Shown: piece by piece, positions 23,401-52,260 of the stretch | Layout: each line of letters begins with the position of its first letter | Numbering within the stretch: the stretch's first letter is position 1 | Source of the DNA: Macrosoma leucophasiata | Lineage: Eukaryota > Arthropoda > Insecta > Lepidoptera > Hedylidae | Assembly: GCA_036365455.1 (NCBI GenBank) | Contig: JAWQUS010000026.1 | Span: 12,666,001 to 12,730,000 of the forward strand | DNA length: 64,000 bases | Reading direction: 5' to 3' | Notes under the pieces: generated by a model | Databases searched by the model: none | What the model was told of the DNA's origin: nothing | What the model saw: the letters and a program-made list of their open reading frames with translations, nothing else | Translations under genes and position numbers: made by a program

Positions 23401-26400
23401 AAATAAATGGTTGAAAATAAATAGCGGACCATACCAGTACCTCTATGTGTTAATTATGCGCATTGATTATCTCACAGTAACGAGCTTCAGTCCAATTTTA
23501 TTCGGTTAAACTTTATTTACGTGGCAAACAAACAAATGAAAGGGCTGATTATACAACATCTGTTTACACCCGTTCCTGCTTGTTCAGGGTTGAGACTGCA
23601 AATAACGCAGTGTTTATTCAGTATTCAGGCCAGTCGTGGAATTTATTAGAACTCGTAAGGCGATACGCCTCTTCTGTTTGTTTTTTAACTGCCTCGGTAG
23701 CCTATTGGTAGCAGGCCACAACTACTACGCTGAGGTCCTGGGTTCGATTCCCGGGTAGGGGGTTATCTGAGATAATGGTGTAAAGTCGTTTATTTCTGGT
23801 TTAATTGGTATTTTTCCATTTTCTGGAAATTTCCCAGTACCTCAAAGTTTGGTAATGTGCCCGGAGATGTCAACAGGCTCGCCACCTGTTACATGGGCCA
23901 AAAACGTAATCGGCGAATCGTGGGTGTTTACATGTATGCTTGAATGCATGCACTGACCTCTGCCTACCCCTTCGGGGATTACAGGCGTGAAGTTACGTTT
24001 CTTCTTTTTATGCCTAGAAAGTCGCCAATAAGCAAAGGAATAAGTAGATTTCATTCATCATACAGTGAACTGTGGGAAAACTAGATGTCTTAATAAAATT
24101 CATTGGACAGAATTCCAACGCGTTGCTATATTTGAGATCCTATGACTCCATTAGCATCCAAGTGGAATGTGATATTTTTTATATGTAACAGTGGCAAACA
24201 AGCAAGCAGCTCACATTGATGTTAAGTGATGTCTGCAGCCTATAGACATCTACACAAAAACCAGAAGTCAAAATGCAGATGCGTTGCCACTCCTGAAACC
24301 TAAGTTGTCATGTCGTGATAGTTATTACGAGACCATACGTTACCATCTAACCGGAACAACCGATAATGCTGAACACTACCAATTAGCGGCAGATAAATAA
24401 GGTAATGCGGTGGTGCCTACGCTCTTGAGCTCCTGCCAGTGCCGGATAAAGCCGGTGCGGGGCCCGTAGCAAATGTGATCATGGGGCCCTAGAGTTACAT
24501 TGCCTACTGAAATTTAGGATGTAAATAAAACAACATTTACGAAAAGGAATCGAAAACAAATTTAGGGGATTCCCCCTGTAAGTATTGTGGTATTGCCAAC
24601 TTGCAACATAATAATATAGGTACCTTTATAATTAGTGGTCAACGCTCCCTTTGAGAATAGCTAAGGTGTATTACATATTTGTGTTTTTTTTTGGGCACAG
24701 GCGCGGGGCCCCCAATGGCGCGGGGCCCGTAGCATTTGCTACTCCTGCTATATGGCTAATCCGGCACTGGCTCCTGCACTGGAACTCTACCACCGATAAT
24801 TATGTTATTATTCCTATTCCCAGAATCTAGTCTAAACTGAGAATTGAGTTTTGTAACCTTTTTTGTATTTTTATGAGAAATATTATATTTTTTCAGTCAC
24901 GACCATATCGAGATCATGGTGAACAGTGCCGGTGAACTGCTGTTCTTCCGCCATCGCGAGGGGCCGTGGATGCCTACCTTGAGGCTGCTACACAAATGTA
25001 ATTATAATTTATCATATCAAACTTATACCTATCGCCATTAATTGCATGCACGCTTCTGTAAATATCCTAAATATATAGACCTACTAGCTGTTGCTCACGA
25101 CTTCGCCCGCATGGATGTCGTTTTATAAATAACTAAATAGCCTATGTTCTTTCTCAAAGTCAGCTCTATCTCTGTACCAAATTTTATTAAAATCGGTTAG
25201 TGAAAAGGTAACCGACAGACAGACAGACAGACAGACAGACAGAGTTACCTTCGCATTTGTAATATTAGAAGGGATGGCGACCTATGGCGTAGGGACGTGA
25301 CGACCCCATCGCCTACTAGCGGAAGCAGGGGCGGATTTGATACGTTGGCATACCTTCGCCCGTGCTGTTAAGCATAAAAAAATAGATAAACTATAGAAAT
25401 TAAATTAAAATGAAAAAAAAAACGATAGTACCTAAGTGATTTATTGAATTCTTCTAATAATCGTAATTGCTATAAATGTATTTTTTTTGCTATATGGACA
25501 CATTTTTGAGATTTTACAAATATGCGCGTAGGGAACTACAAAAAAAAACACAATCAAATTTTGCCGCCCTAGGGCCGGGCCTACTCGGCTTGTAGGGAAA
25601 TCCGCCCCTAAGCGGAAGCATTTTCTTCTACTGGAAGGGAATTCTTCCAGTAGCGCAGTCAGTCAACCGAACAATGGCGGTCAAACCATTCTAATGGGGC
25701 GGTAGTAGGTAAGTGCAAAAACGCAGAAATGGGCAGCAGTGACTTGCAATACTACCGCCACTGCGATCGCCAATCCGCTTGCCAAGTGTGCCGATTATGG
25801 CATTATGGGAGTCTTTGGTCTAGCAGTGGGCATCTTTCGGCTGATATCATGATGATGATGATAAAGACTTAATTATTTAATTTGAACTGCATTTGGCGGT
25901 CTCCCTTAGAGTGTTGCTGGAAAAGAAAAGACATGCTATAGCCAGAGAATATGTAATAATACTGCTATAGCGAATAAGTTTTTATTTTCTTTCTTTTATG
26001 TTCATTGAAGGAATTGAAAAATTTTGTGATAACGATATTTTACCCAAGTTCTTTAGATTCTATTTTTAATTTACCTACTATTAATGTATGTTTTAGGGTT
26101 CCGTAGTAAACAAGGAACCCTTATAGTTTCGCCATGTCCGTCTGTCTGTCCATCCTGTCTTTTTGAAAGTAGGTATTTGTAAAGATCTATTCGAAATAAA
26201 AATATTGTCTTTCTTTCTTTCAATTTAGTGGTTGCAATTGTCGCTTTAGGTGTCGGTCGGTGATAAGTAACCATTGTCGCAACCGACGATCTCCAGAGGT
26301 ACGACGGACAATTTTTTATTGCCTTATCAACGTGGAGTACGTACTTCAGCTTAAGTTTTATTCCTAGATCTCTGTCTGGGCAGACCTTAATAGTTCTGAG

Positions 26401-29400
26401 CATTGCTAATCAATGCATGTTGTTGATACATAATAATTTAAAACTGGTTTAACCAGGTGCTTAATCCAGTTGCGGACAAAAATATCGTACAAGGAAGTAA
26501 TTGGTACAGAAAGAAAATATTGCTTCGGTTGACATTTAACTGTTACTTTTTGCGAGTATACTACTGAAAAGTATACGTTGAAAATTTCCTTAATGCTCTT
26601 TAAAGATGTTTTCTGTAATTTATCTCTTTCCTCTCCACTTAAACGAATAATTTTTGCAAGTGTATTGGGTATCGATCGGTGCTTAACGTCTCTGCGTTAG
26701 CAACTTATCTTATGAATTTATTTGGAAAAGTTTACTTTGAGGATCAAAGTGTAATTTGAGAGAAGTTAAGCTGGTGCATCACATAGCACACCCAATGTAG
26801 GTTTAGTTAATAAACGTGTGATTTTTCCAGCTTCAAAAAATAAAATAAATTTTATTCGTCTTAGACAAGAATCAAGGTCTCCAAGAATTTTTTGAAGCTC
26901 GATGTTCTTCCAATATCGTACGCCCAGGAAGCCTAATACAATAGTTTAATAATAATCATTGCATTAATATTACTTACTACCAAAGGGACCAAAGGTTTCT
27001 TGAGTGGTAACCGCCTTTCAGAAGATGAAGAGTTTGGCAGGTTTATCGCCAGGTGGTAAAGATCGCAGAAAATTGCTGAATAACGGCCAGGGGTGCGACC
27101 TCCTATCGACATTGCTATTGTCCTTGTTATGGCTGTCAAATTTTCATGTCGATATGTAGCTCCTTTAAAAGGAGTAGTGATAATCTGATCGTTTTTCTTG
27201 CTTTCGTAGGTGAGAAACAAGCGATAATGGCAGATTATTTCGATTATTGTTATTTAGTTAAAAAAATGAAAATCGACATGAAAATTTGACAGCAATGACA
27301 ACGACAATAGCAATGTCGACGATAGGCGGTCGCACCCCGGGACCGTCCTTTGTGAGAGTGGTTGTTTTTCACCAGAAATGAAGATGACTCTTGTCACCTT
27401 GGATGTCAGTTAATTTCACCAACAAACGAAAATATCTATTTCAGACCCATTCTTCCTGCCAATGCAGCAAGTGGACAAAGGTGCCATCAGGTTCGTGCTG
27501 AGCGGCGCCAACATCATGTGTCCGGGGCTGACGTCGGCCGGTGCGCGGATGTCGACAGTGGACAAGGGAAACGTGGTGGCCGTCATGGCGGAGGGCAAGG
27601 AGCACGCGCTGGCTATTGGCATCACCTCACTGTCTACCGATGACATGTATGTAATTCCAATTGAGAAGGTCTAAAGTAAAACCTTAAGAAATGTCTCATG
27701 ATATAGCTGTGCGTTTAATCTCACGGCTGTATCTACGACGAACACGGGGGTAATGCGTAAATGGTAATTTTTTCTTTGAGTCTAGTATTTCTTTCGAACT
27801 GGCGACGATATTTCCCCTCACTCATCGTTACAAATTCTTTGATTCTTCAGCTTCTGATAATTTACGTATCTAGTGGTTTAATTACATTTTGGATGTAGCT
27901 AACTAGCTAGCAGAAGCTGTTGTAGGTGTTGTAGCAAATTGTTTCCACCGATCTTGGAATAACTGTTTTTTTCGGATTATCTCCCATTATTCCCGTGCAG
28001 ACATAAGGGACTCGAGTGCGTAGGCACACCGCATTACCTGAGCTATCTGCCGCCAATTGGTAGTGTTCAGCACTATCGTATTCGATTAGATGCCTTTTAG
28101 TGGTAATGTATGGCCCCGTCATAACTATTACAGAGATATTAACAACATTGAACTACATGCTTGTTTCCCACCTTCGTAACAAAAAACAACTGGATTTGAC
28201 TGTCCTGCTCATAACTGCTCTCATTTGTGGGCGGGAGCTCCCAAATACCAGCTTGGTTCACTTGACTCCTTACAAAAACGCGCTGTTCGTATTGTTAACG
28301 ATCCAGGACTTACTGACAGGCTCGAACCTCTGAGCCTGCGCAGAGACATTGGGAGTCTGTGCGTGTTATTCCTTCTTTACAATGGTGAGTGCTCTGTCGA
28401 ACTGTTCGACATGGTGCCACCATCTCTTTACCTACACCGTACTTCCCGCCGAAGAGAGAAGTTTCACCCTTACCGACTGGACACCTGACAGTGCTTAACA
28501 GTGCGGTTTCTCGGTCGTTTCTGCCCAGAACGTGTGATTTGTGGAACGAACTTCCCTCTGAGGTGTTCCCTCGGTGCTACATTATGGAGTTCTTCAAAAA
28601 TGGCGTCAAAAGAGACCTTCAGGGCTGGCAGCGCGTTGGCAACGCCCCTGGTGTTGCAAATGTTCATAGGCGACGGTGACTTTCCATCAGGTGGCCCGTC
28701 TGCTTGTCTGTCAACTTAATGACATAAAAAAAACTCTTATCTTATTCTTTAATTCTTTAGTTCATCATCATCACTTCCGAAAGACTTCTACTGCTGGACA
28801 AAAGCCTTCCTCAAAGATGCCCACAACTGGGTTGTGCATTCATTAGGGGAAACTATGCCATAATCGCCACGCGTAACAAATGGATTGGCGATCGCAGTGG
28901 TGTGGTGGTTGTTTTATCGCGGGACGCTGCTGCCCATCCCGCATTAACTACCGTCCTATTCGAACGGTTTGGCCGACATGGTTCGGTTGACTGACTGCAC
29001 TAATGGAAGAATTCTCCTCCACTACACACGCCACTATAATTAAAACATATTGCCCTATCTAATTGGTGTCGACTGAGTTACTGCTGGTGACCAGCTGGTG
29101 ATCGAATAAGGGACCTTGGATCTATAATATAATAATAATGGCAACGCATTATACGCCCCACTGCTGGGCACGAGTCTCTCCCCTTTTTGGGGGGAGGCCT
29201 AGAGCTTACTCCACCACGCTGCTCCAATGCGGGTTAGTGGCCAAACCGCTGTCGGATGTTTTCAAACCATAAGGCCTCCGACAAGGTTTAACGACTGCTA
29301 TCCATCAAACCGGAACCGACGGCTTAAACGCGCATTTTAATTTGCTACAATCCATCACCAATCACACACCCGACCGCGCCCGTATCGCTTAACCGAGTAG

Positions 29401-29700
29401 ATTGCTTACGATCTAGGCCAGCCAGGGGCCATGCGCGCTCCTTAGATCTAGCTGACTATTTATTAAGTCAACCCCATTGAATTCTGCCATTTGGATGGAA
29501 TTGCACCACAGTAGTCAGAAGGAATGTAGCTGGGACGTCGCTTATTGTAATCCTCGCTACTCGATTAAAGAAAATGTTGATTATTTTTGTCGTAACTGTA
29601 GATTTTGTTTATTTACAGAGCCAAGGTGAACAAGGGTGTGGGTATAGAGAACTGCCACTATCTCAACGACGGCCTGTGGCAAATGAAACCAGTGAAATGA
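20252..29700 (+). CDS. MCTS1: MCTS1 (malignant T-cell-amplified sequence 1 homologue), 4 of 5 coding exons visible
   Basis: Exons 20252-20404, 24897-24997, 27445-27646 and 29619-29700 all have AG acceptors, and the first three end at GT donors. They join in one frame for 538 coding bases. Adding an 11-base first exon coding for MFK plus two bases of the next codon would give 182 residues, the family's usual length. The product is the MCTS1 subunit of the MCTS1-DENR heterodimer, which acts in the cytoplasm on 40S ribosomes in re-initiation and recycling. The N-terminal half is the conserved DUF1947-type domain. The C-terminal half is a PUA domain, recognisable from [20 protein letters not shown] and the end block [20 protein letters not shown]. 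The first exon was not found; no ATGTT(C/T)AA(A/G)AA followed by GT was seen upstream. Introns carry family A, LINE and MITE insertions, none touching an exon. Identity is certain from the protein; the N-terminus is open. Confidence 0.95.
20748..20935 (-). repeat. Dispersed repeat family G, reverse copy
   Basis: AATATATATAAATCTCGTGT on the left and CGAAGCCGGGACGGGCCGCT on the right, i.e. the family start read in reverse. Confidence 0.6.
21018..21292 (-). repeat. Family A SINE-like repeat, MCTS1 intron
   Basis: Full copy: CCACCTGACCGGAACACGAT and CACTGGAGCTCTACCACCAG. The inner GTGCCG before GGAAATTACAG is missing. Confidence 0.87.
22018..22214 (-). repeat. tRNA-derived SINE (family B), copy 2
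   Basis: Same sequence and orientation as 7745-7954, including GGTTCGATCCCCGCACCGGA and the GGTTTATACC tail. The two copies differ at a few positions only. Confidence 0.85.
23047..23132. repeat. Two family G heads facing each other
   Basis: ACTAGCTTTCCCCGCGACTT on the left and GAAGTCGTAGGCGAAGCTAG on the right form an inverted repeat with a 30-base centre. Confidence 0.6.
23690..24003 (+). repeat. tRNA-derived SINE (family D)
   Basis: The head TGCCTCGGTAGCCTATTGGT and GGGTTCGATTCCCGGGTAGG has Pol III A and B boxes. The body runs through GGTAATGTGCCCGGAGATGT to GGCGTGAAGTTACG. A diverged copy enters at 63818, and a tail fragment in reverse is at 49140-49175. Confidence 0.75.
24174..24794 (-). 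repeat. Family A SINE-like repeat split by a hAT MITE
   Basis: Parts 24174-24436 and 24770-24794 become one copy when the MITE is removed. It ends 102 bases before MCTS1 exon 3. Confidence 0.87.
24437..24769. mobile_element. hAT-type MITE, 333 bp, inserted into a family A copy
   Basis: Inverted ends CAGTGCCGGATAAAGCC and CAGTGCCGGATTAGCC (right end read in reverse) with exact 8-bp duplication GCTCCTGC (24429-24436, 24770-24777). Removing it restores an uninterrupted family A repeat. A related fragment lies near 52190-52260. Confidence 0.9.
24897..24997 (+). CDS. MCTS1: MCTS1 coding exon 3
   Basis: Acceptor TTTTTTCAG and donor GTAATT. It encodes [20 protein letters not shown] and then the [13 protein letters not shown] block that ends the N-terminal domain. 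The split codons join exons 2 and 4 without a frame change. Confidence 0.93.
25082..25278 (+). repeat. Dispersed repeat family G with (ACAG)n
   Basis: CTACTAGCTGTTGCTCACGA to TAATATTAGAAGGGATGG. An (ACAG)n microsatellite runs at 25214-25243. It follows MCTS1 exon 3 by 84 bases. Confidence 0.7.
25265..25865 (+). repeat. RTE-related repeat, split by a hAT MITE
   Basis: The right part 25611-25865 (TTCTACTGGAAGGGAATTCT to GATATCATGATGATGATGAT) continues leftward past the MITE to about 25265. The same sequence runs in reverse at 28755-29045. Confidence 0.65.
25326..25610. mobile_element. hAT-type MITE, 285 bp
   Basis: Inverted ends CAGGGGCGGATTT and TAGGGGCGGATTT with perfect 8-bp duplication AGCGGAAG (25318-25325, 25611-25618). 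It is inserted into an older RTE-related repeat that continues on both sides. Confidence 0.88.
26070..26220. repeat. Short dispersed repeat (gggttccgtag family), MCTS1 intron
   Basis: TTTTAGGGTTCCGTAGTAAA, CAAGGAACCCTTATAGTTTC, GTCCGTCTGTCTGTCCATCC. The 26-base start GGGTTCCGTAG..GGAACCC recurs in reverse at 617-640. Confidence 0.5.
27088..27340. mobile_element. Foldback MITE copy 1, MCTS1 intron 3
   Basis: About 65-base inverted ends beginning CAGGGGTGCGACC and containing ATCGACATTGCTATTGTC and TGACAGC. The middle has CTTTCGTAGGTGAGAAACAA. The CAGGGGTG end is hAT-like, but no 8-bp duplication is readable. It ends 104 bases before MCTS1 exon 4. Confidence 0.75.
27445..27646 (+). CDS. MCTS1: MCTS1 coding exon 4 (PUA domain)
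   Basis: Acceptor TATTTCAG and donor GTATGT. It encodes [17 protein letters not shown] followed by the PUA core with [21 protein letters not shown] and STDDI. The exon is clearly richer in GC than the flanking introns, as expected of conserved coding sequence here. Confidence 0.95.
28010..28185 (+). repeat. Family A, diverged copy, MCTS1 intron 3
   Basis: TAGTGTTCAGCACTATCGTA and GGTAATGTATGGCCCCGTCA, then ACATGCTTGTTTCCCACCTT. Its end abuts the LINE at 28195. Confidence 0.7.
28195..28720 (+). pseudogene. jockey/CR1-like LINE 3' end (RT C-terminus), MCTS1 intron 3
   Basis: It encodes, across frameshifts, the [21 protein letters not shown] domain, then [20 protein letters not shown] and the tail [16 protein letters not shown]. 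It shares this tail with 41880-42480 and 855-1060. Frame changes near 28330 and 28490 show decay. Confidence 0.8.
28755..29045 (-). repeat. RTE-related repeat, reverse orientation
   Basis: Reverse of 25611-25865: CATCATCATCACTTCCGAAA, GATTGGCGATCGCAGTGG, CATGGTTCGGTTGACTGACT, GAAGAATTCTCCTCCACT. Confidence 0.65.
29130..29460 (+). repeat. Dispersed repeat family E, copy 1
   Basis: GCCCCACTGCTGGGCACGAG, GCTTACTCCACCACGCTGCT, CGCTGTCGGATGTTTTCAAA, ending near CCATGCGCGCTCCTTAG. No coding capacity seen. Four copies lie in the window. Confidence 0.7.
29619..29700 (+). CDS. MCTS1: MCTS1 last coding exon
   Basis: Acceptor TATTTACAG. It encodes [18 protein letters not shown] and LWQMKPVK, then stops at TGA 29698-29700. 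This is the conserved PUA C-terminal strand of the family. Confidence 0.94.
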
Positions 29701-29761
29701 AGCGTTAATATACTGTCAATGCTTGTCTTATGTTTATTTCTATATTATAAGTTTTTTTACT

Positions 29762-29767
29762 AATAAA
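29762..29767 (+). terminator. MCTS1 polyadenylation signal
   Basis: AATAAA lies 62 bases after the MCTS1 stop codon. It is the first such hexamer downstream, followed by AT-rich sequence and then a family A repeat starting at 29814. The 3' UTR is therefore probably under 100 bases. Confidence 0.7.
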
Positions 29768-29813
29768 TAGTATACGAATACGTGATTTGAGTTTTAATGC
29801 AAATATCTTTTGT

Positions 29814-30100
29814 ACTGGTGGTAGAACTCCAGTGCCGGAGCTTGCGGGCGTAGGCACCACCGCATTACCTATAAACTTGCCGCTAAATGGTAGTGTTCAG
29901 CACTATCGTGTTCCGGTCAGGTGGTAATGTAGGGCCCTGTAATTTCCGGCACAGAGGCTCAACAGTTTAGGCCTCAGGAGTGGTAACGCATCTGCATTTT
30001 GACCTTGGTCTTTGTGTGGGTGTCTTTAGGCTGCAGTCATCACTTAACATCAATGTGAACTGCAAGCTTGATTGCCACTGCCACAACATAGAAAAAAAAA
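29814..30100 (+). repeat. Family A SINE-like repeat
   Basis: Full plus-strand copy just past the MCTS1 poly-A signal: GGTGGTAGAACTCCAGTGCC to a poly-A run at 30092-30100. Confidence 0.88.
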
Positions 30101-30164
30101 ATATGTATGTAGAAGAATATCCTGGTAGTATAGTTCCAGGGCAGGAGCCCGAGGGCGTAGGCCC

Positions 30165-30545
30165 CGTAAAATACGTAATCAATTTCACGCACACATTTAA
30201 ACATCTCGGCGACAGGCATTGGAACACTAGTGCCAGAGAATATGTAATAATACTACGGAATGGACACCTCGACGTCCCGCCCGATTTCCCCGCATCACCC
30301 AATCTTTCCTCTTAAGGGCGACGGTTGGTATTTTGTACGTGCTACGCATGCAGGTGCACGTGTAAATACACGTCACTGATGTCTGTGTAATAGAAACCAA
30401 ATTAAGCGTTTGCATGGAATTTTGGCGGAGTGTCCGCGGTGTGCTTATAGTGCTTGTTCTTTGACAGAGGGGCAAGGGCAAGCCTGCATATGGCTTCTCC
30501 CCTCCGGTCCCCCGCGGCCGGTGCCCATGTTGCTCTATGTTGGTA
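30165..30545 (+). repeat. Dispersed repeat family F, copy 1
   Basis: AATTTCACGCACACATTTAA, ATCTCGGCGACAGGCATTGG, then CCTGCATATGGCTTCTCCCC. It is shared with 62170-62325; no protein is recognised. The interior is interrupted. Confidence 0.55.
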
Positions 30546-30599
30546 ACGCTAATCAATATATGGGTGTATGTATAAAGACTACATGGGGATATTAACCAG

Positions 30600-32412
30600 A
30601 TAATACCTAAGTATTACCATACCGCAGTACCTACGAGATTAATCCTTTACATAGGTACCTAATCTGTATTAAATATTATACAAATTTTGTATAGGTAGAT
30701 ACGTGGTACACAGGCGCGGCTCTAGCTCGTGTAAAGCCCTTGTGCAATGAAACCCTGGCGCCCTCAAGAGGTATACTACGTCTTTATTCCTTTCATTGAG
30801 CTTTAAACATGGAGATGAAATACCTACAGAATTGGCGTGCTTAACTACAAAAATTTCGGCGATTACAATGGCCGCCTTTCATAGGGTTGTTTTGATAAAT
30901 ATCGATATCATCTTCTCATACATGAGCGGTTAATATCGATATTTTATCAACACGAATTCTTATTCTTTTAAAGTATGTATGCTTAGTCTTAGTAAAATCC
31001 ACTCACTAAATTAGAGTTGAGTATAATTGTAATAATTATGATGTAGTAATAAAATGTATCCTATAATTTGCATTCAAATTAAATGGTGAAATATAAAAGA
31101 AAGCTATATTATATACTGAAGATCTTATGTACCTACTATACTTTTAGCAAATGAATAAATTCATTCATTCAAATGATCTCATTCATTACCAGCAGCTTGC
31201 GAAAGGTTCTCGGCCAGAACTAAAGCTAAAAATTGCAAATTGTAGTAATGTTGAATTTCAGTAGGCTTTCTTTAGCAGCCTTCAAATGTGAGTCTTATGC
31301 TGACCAGCTCCTTGGAATGCATCTCTGTAAATATTGTTGCTAAGTATTCCAAATTTTAATCAATATGTTTAGTTAATTTGAGTAGCACGATGACGCTTCG
31401 GTCAAGTTAAATGCCAATAAATAGATTTTTGTGCATTCTCGAAAGATCTTTTAACTACGTGTTTGACGTGAGTGCAACAGGATCTTTTTTTAATTTTTTC
31501 TTTATTCCTATACCTTTAAACAATATTATATATAGCAGGAACGGCTCTAGGTATGTTAATGATATGAGTAATTGAATAGAAATGGAACCTGCTTAAATTT
31601 TCAGATGATACGCATGTAGAAGTTAGTGACACAGATCTAAACGGCCCTGTGATTTCCAGCACAGATGCGTAATATCTTAGGCCTTAGGAGTGGCAACGCA
31701 TTTAGATTGAAAGCTCTGGTTTCGTGTAGACTGATAGGCTATTATTACTTACCAATGTAAACTGATACCCGTTTGCCACTTCATGAAATTAAAAAAAAAA
31801 CTGTGTTACGTTGTGCTTACTTACACTCTAACAATCTCTGAAAAAAATCCGTGCTCTATGGGTGCAAAAAGGAGAAAACAAAAATGATTTAATTTACATC
31901 AATTTCTTCTTTGATATTTTATTAAGAAACAAGAAATTCTATCGAGTATAATGCTAATACAATATAATATAACATAATTTAAATTGATATGAAAAATAAT
32001 TGTATATCGATACTTTGATATATCAGGTAAGTATAATGTCATCGCTATTACGCATATTGCCAGTGTCAAGTAAAATGATATTTCGTATTCCGATTGACTC
32101 TAATTTTTACGCTGCTTGCCAGCGTAAAAATAAGAGTCAATCGGTCAATTATAAGTCAGTCAGTCAGAGTCACAGTCAGTAATTCGAGTAAAGCGATGGC
32201 TACTTTACCAGAACATTTCAAATGAAGTTTTGTAGGCAAACTGAAAAGGCGTGTTTTCGCACTGTTATTCTATTTCACTATACATGTGCACTGTAATAAG
32301 CCTATATCAAACAAAATACCAACAACTTTATTTAACATAACTCAAAAATACACTAAGGAAGTGAAATAAAATATGAGTACCACACGCCTCTTTCAAGTTT
32401 CCCGCCAAAACT
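30600..32412. other. MCTS1-ETFDH intergenic DNA
   Basis: AT-rich. Apart from the family A fragment at 31640 I find nothing coding. GGCGCGGCTCTAGCTCGTG near 30712 resembles a hAT end but has no partner. Confidence 0.4.
31640..31802 (+). repeat. Family A, diverged 3' half
   Basis: AACGGCCCTGTGATTTCCAG, TTAGGAGTGGCAACGCATTT, then a poly-A run at 31792-31801. Confidence 0.65.
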
Positions 32413-32420
32413 ATAGAATG

Positions 32421-32926
32421 TAGACCTGAGTCGATCGCGAGCGATAGAATCACTTTGATTGAATCACGATCCAAACACAAGTGATCGGGTCATGACGTAC
32501 AAAAAAAGTCGATCATTTGGGTACTTTGGGTCATTGGGTACTTTGTTATGCATAAAGAACACTTCAGTTTGTTTACAGTTTTATCGATTAAGCTCCCCTG
32601 CACCATATCATCTAATTGTAAAATTCATGTTATAGTATACCTATAAAGTTTAAGAATGAAATTATAGTGATAATTAATTTTCATTTCATTTCATGTATTA
32701 AAATGAAAAATACCCTGCGACATAATGTGTGGATTGCGGTCTCGAGTCTCGCAACCTTATCAGATGGGTCTCGAATCACGAGAATCATGAGCATACAGTA
32801 TACGTTTGAGCGAAATCGAGTCGCGACCCAAATGACCCAAACGATCGAGTCATTTAGACTCGATCACCCTGTCAATGGGTGGCGATCGACCCAAATCCCG
32901 ACGAAGGAGTGATTGACTCAGGTCTA
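32421..32926. mobile_element. hAT-type MITE, 506 bp, upstream of ETFDH
   Basis: Terminal inverted repeats TAGACCTGAGTCGATC and its near-complement at the right end are flanked by a perfect 8-bp duplication ATAGAATG (32413-32420, 32927-32934). Many GATCGAGTC-like and GACTCGATC-like subterminal motifs occur, as in hAT elements where transposase binds. No transposase frame. It ends 297 bases before the ETFDH start codon. Confidence 0.88.
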
Positions 32927-33222
32927 ATAGAATGTGCCTTCTCCATTGTGTATTAACTCTGTGATTCCTTTACTCGCATTCAGTCAGTTTCTTTAAGTGA
33001 CCCATGTCAAAATCTATCAATACAAATAATTACAACTTTATTTATTCAGGAAAATTAAGGTTTGAGAAAAATCACGTTAATAATACATTTTATTTGCTGT
33101 TTCTTAAACGCTATAATGAATGTTATTTATTATTTTTAACTTAGCAAATTCTTCGCTGGCAGCAAGTCACAATTCGTAAAGTGGAAAGTGGAACGTAACA
33201 TGTTACAATTTTTTTTATAAAA

Positions 33223-51536
<18,314 letters not shown>

Positions 51537-51969
51537 ATCTCAACACAACATGTTGTCCCTTATGCTCTAACACTGGCCGCTAGTTGCTATTCATACGAGT
51601 TTTTGATGTTCATTTGATGGGTCATCATACCCTTTTGTATGGGATGAACCTTTTCCTATTCTGTAAGTTGCCAAAAATCTTCGTTCATAAAAATCTTATA
51701 ATTGTAGAATTAACTATAATTAATTAAAGATGTGTGATACTATCTTACTTTTGAAATGGTCTGTTTTTCGTTGAGTCTATAGTGCTATTGAAACATTATA
51801 TGTCGCTCAAAATATCTCTAAAGGGCTTAAAAGACAGCATATTGTAAGTCAATATGCCTACTATATTAGTTTCTTCCCTTCTCAGACAAATACCATTTTT
51901 GTGCAGTATTTAGGTGAATAGAGTATTACATACATTTGAGTTTGAGACCTTACTATAACATTGTATTTT

Positions 51970-51975
51970 AATAAA
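51970..51975 (+). terminator. Candidate ETFDH polyadenylation signal
   Basis: AATAAA lies about 430 bases after the ETFDH stop in AT-rich, repeat-free sequence. It is the first perfect hexamer I see; other AATAAA hexamers follow (for example near 52568), so the true 3' end may be further away. Confidence 0.45.
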
Positions 51976-52189
51976 CTTAGAGACATATAAACTTTGAAAC
52001 GTATTATTAAATATGGCCTACACATTGGCTACTCTTAATGAATTTTATTCCAGAGCTAAAATTATTTTAAACACCGTCAAATATGCCCGAGGCTTTCAAG
52101 ATCGTATTCAAACAAAGTCTGACTTCGTACCTTTTTTCGAAAATTTTGTACAAATCAATGTATAGAGCTTGCCGTGATTCTTTCAGTAG

Positions 52190-52260
52190 GCAATGTAACT
52201 CTAGAGCCCCATGGTTACATTTGCTACGGGCCCGCACCGGCTTTGTCCGGCAAGATTTGT
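52190..52260. mobile_element. Fragment of the 24.4-kb hAT MITE
   Basis: It matches the end region of 24437-24769: TAGGCAATGTAACTCTAGAG, then GCTACGGGCCCGCACCGG and TTTGTCCGG. The other end is lost. Confidence 0.7.

Noticed and set aside
30712..31560. An element bounded by CGGCTCTAG motifs at 30716 and 31543
   Set aside because: The motifs are in the same direction and too short, with no duplication.
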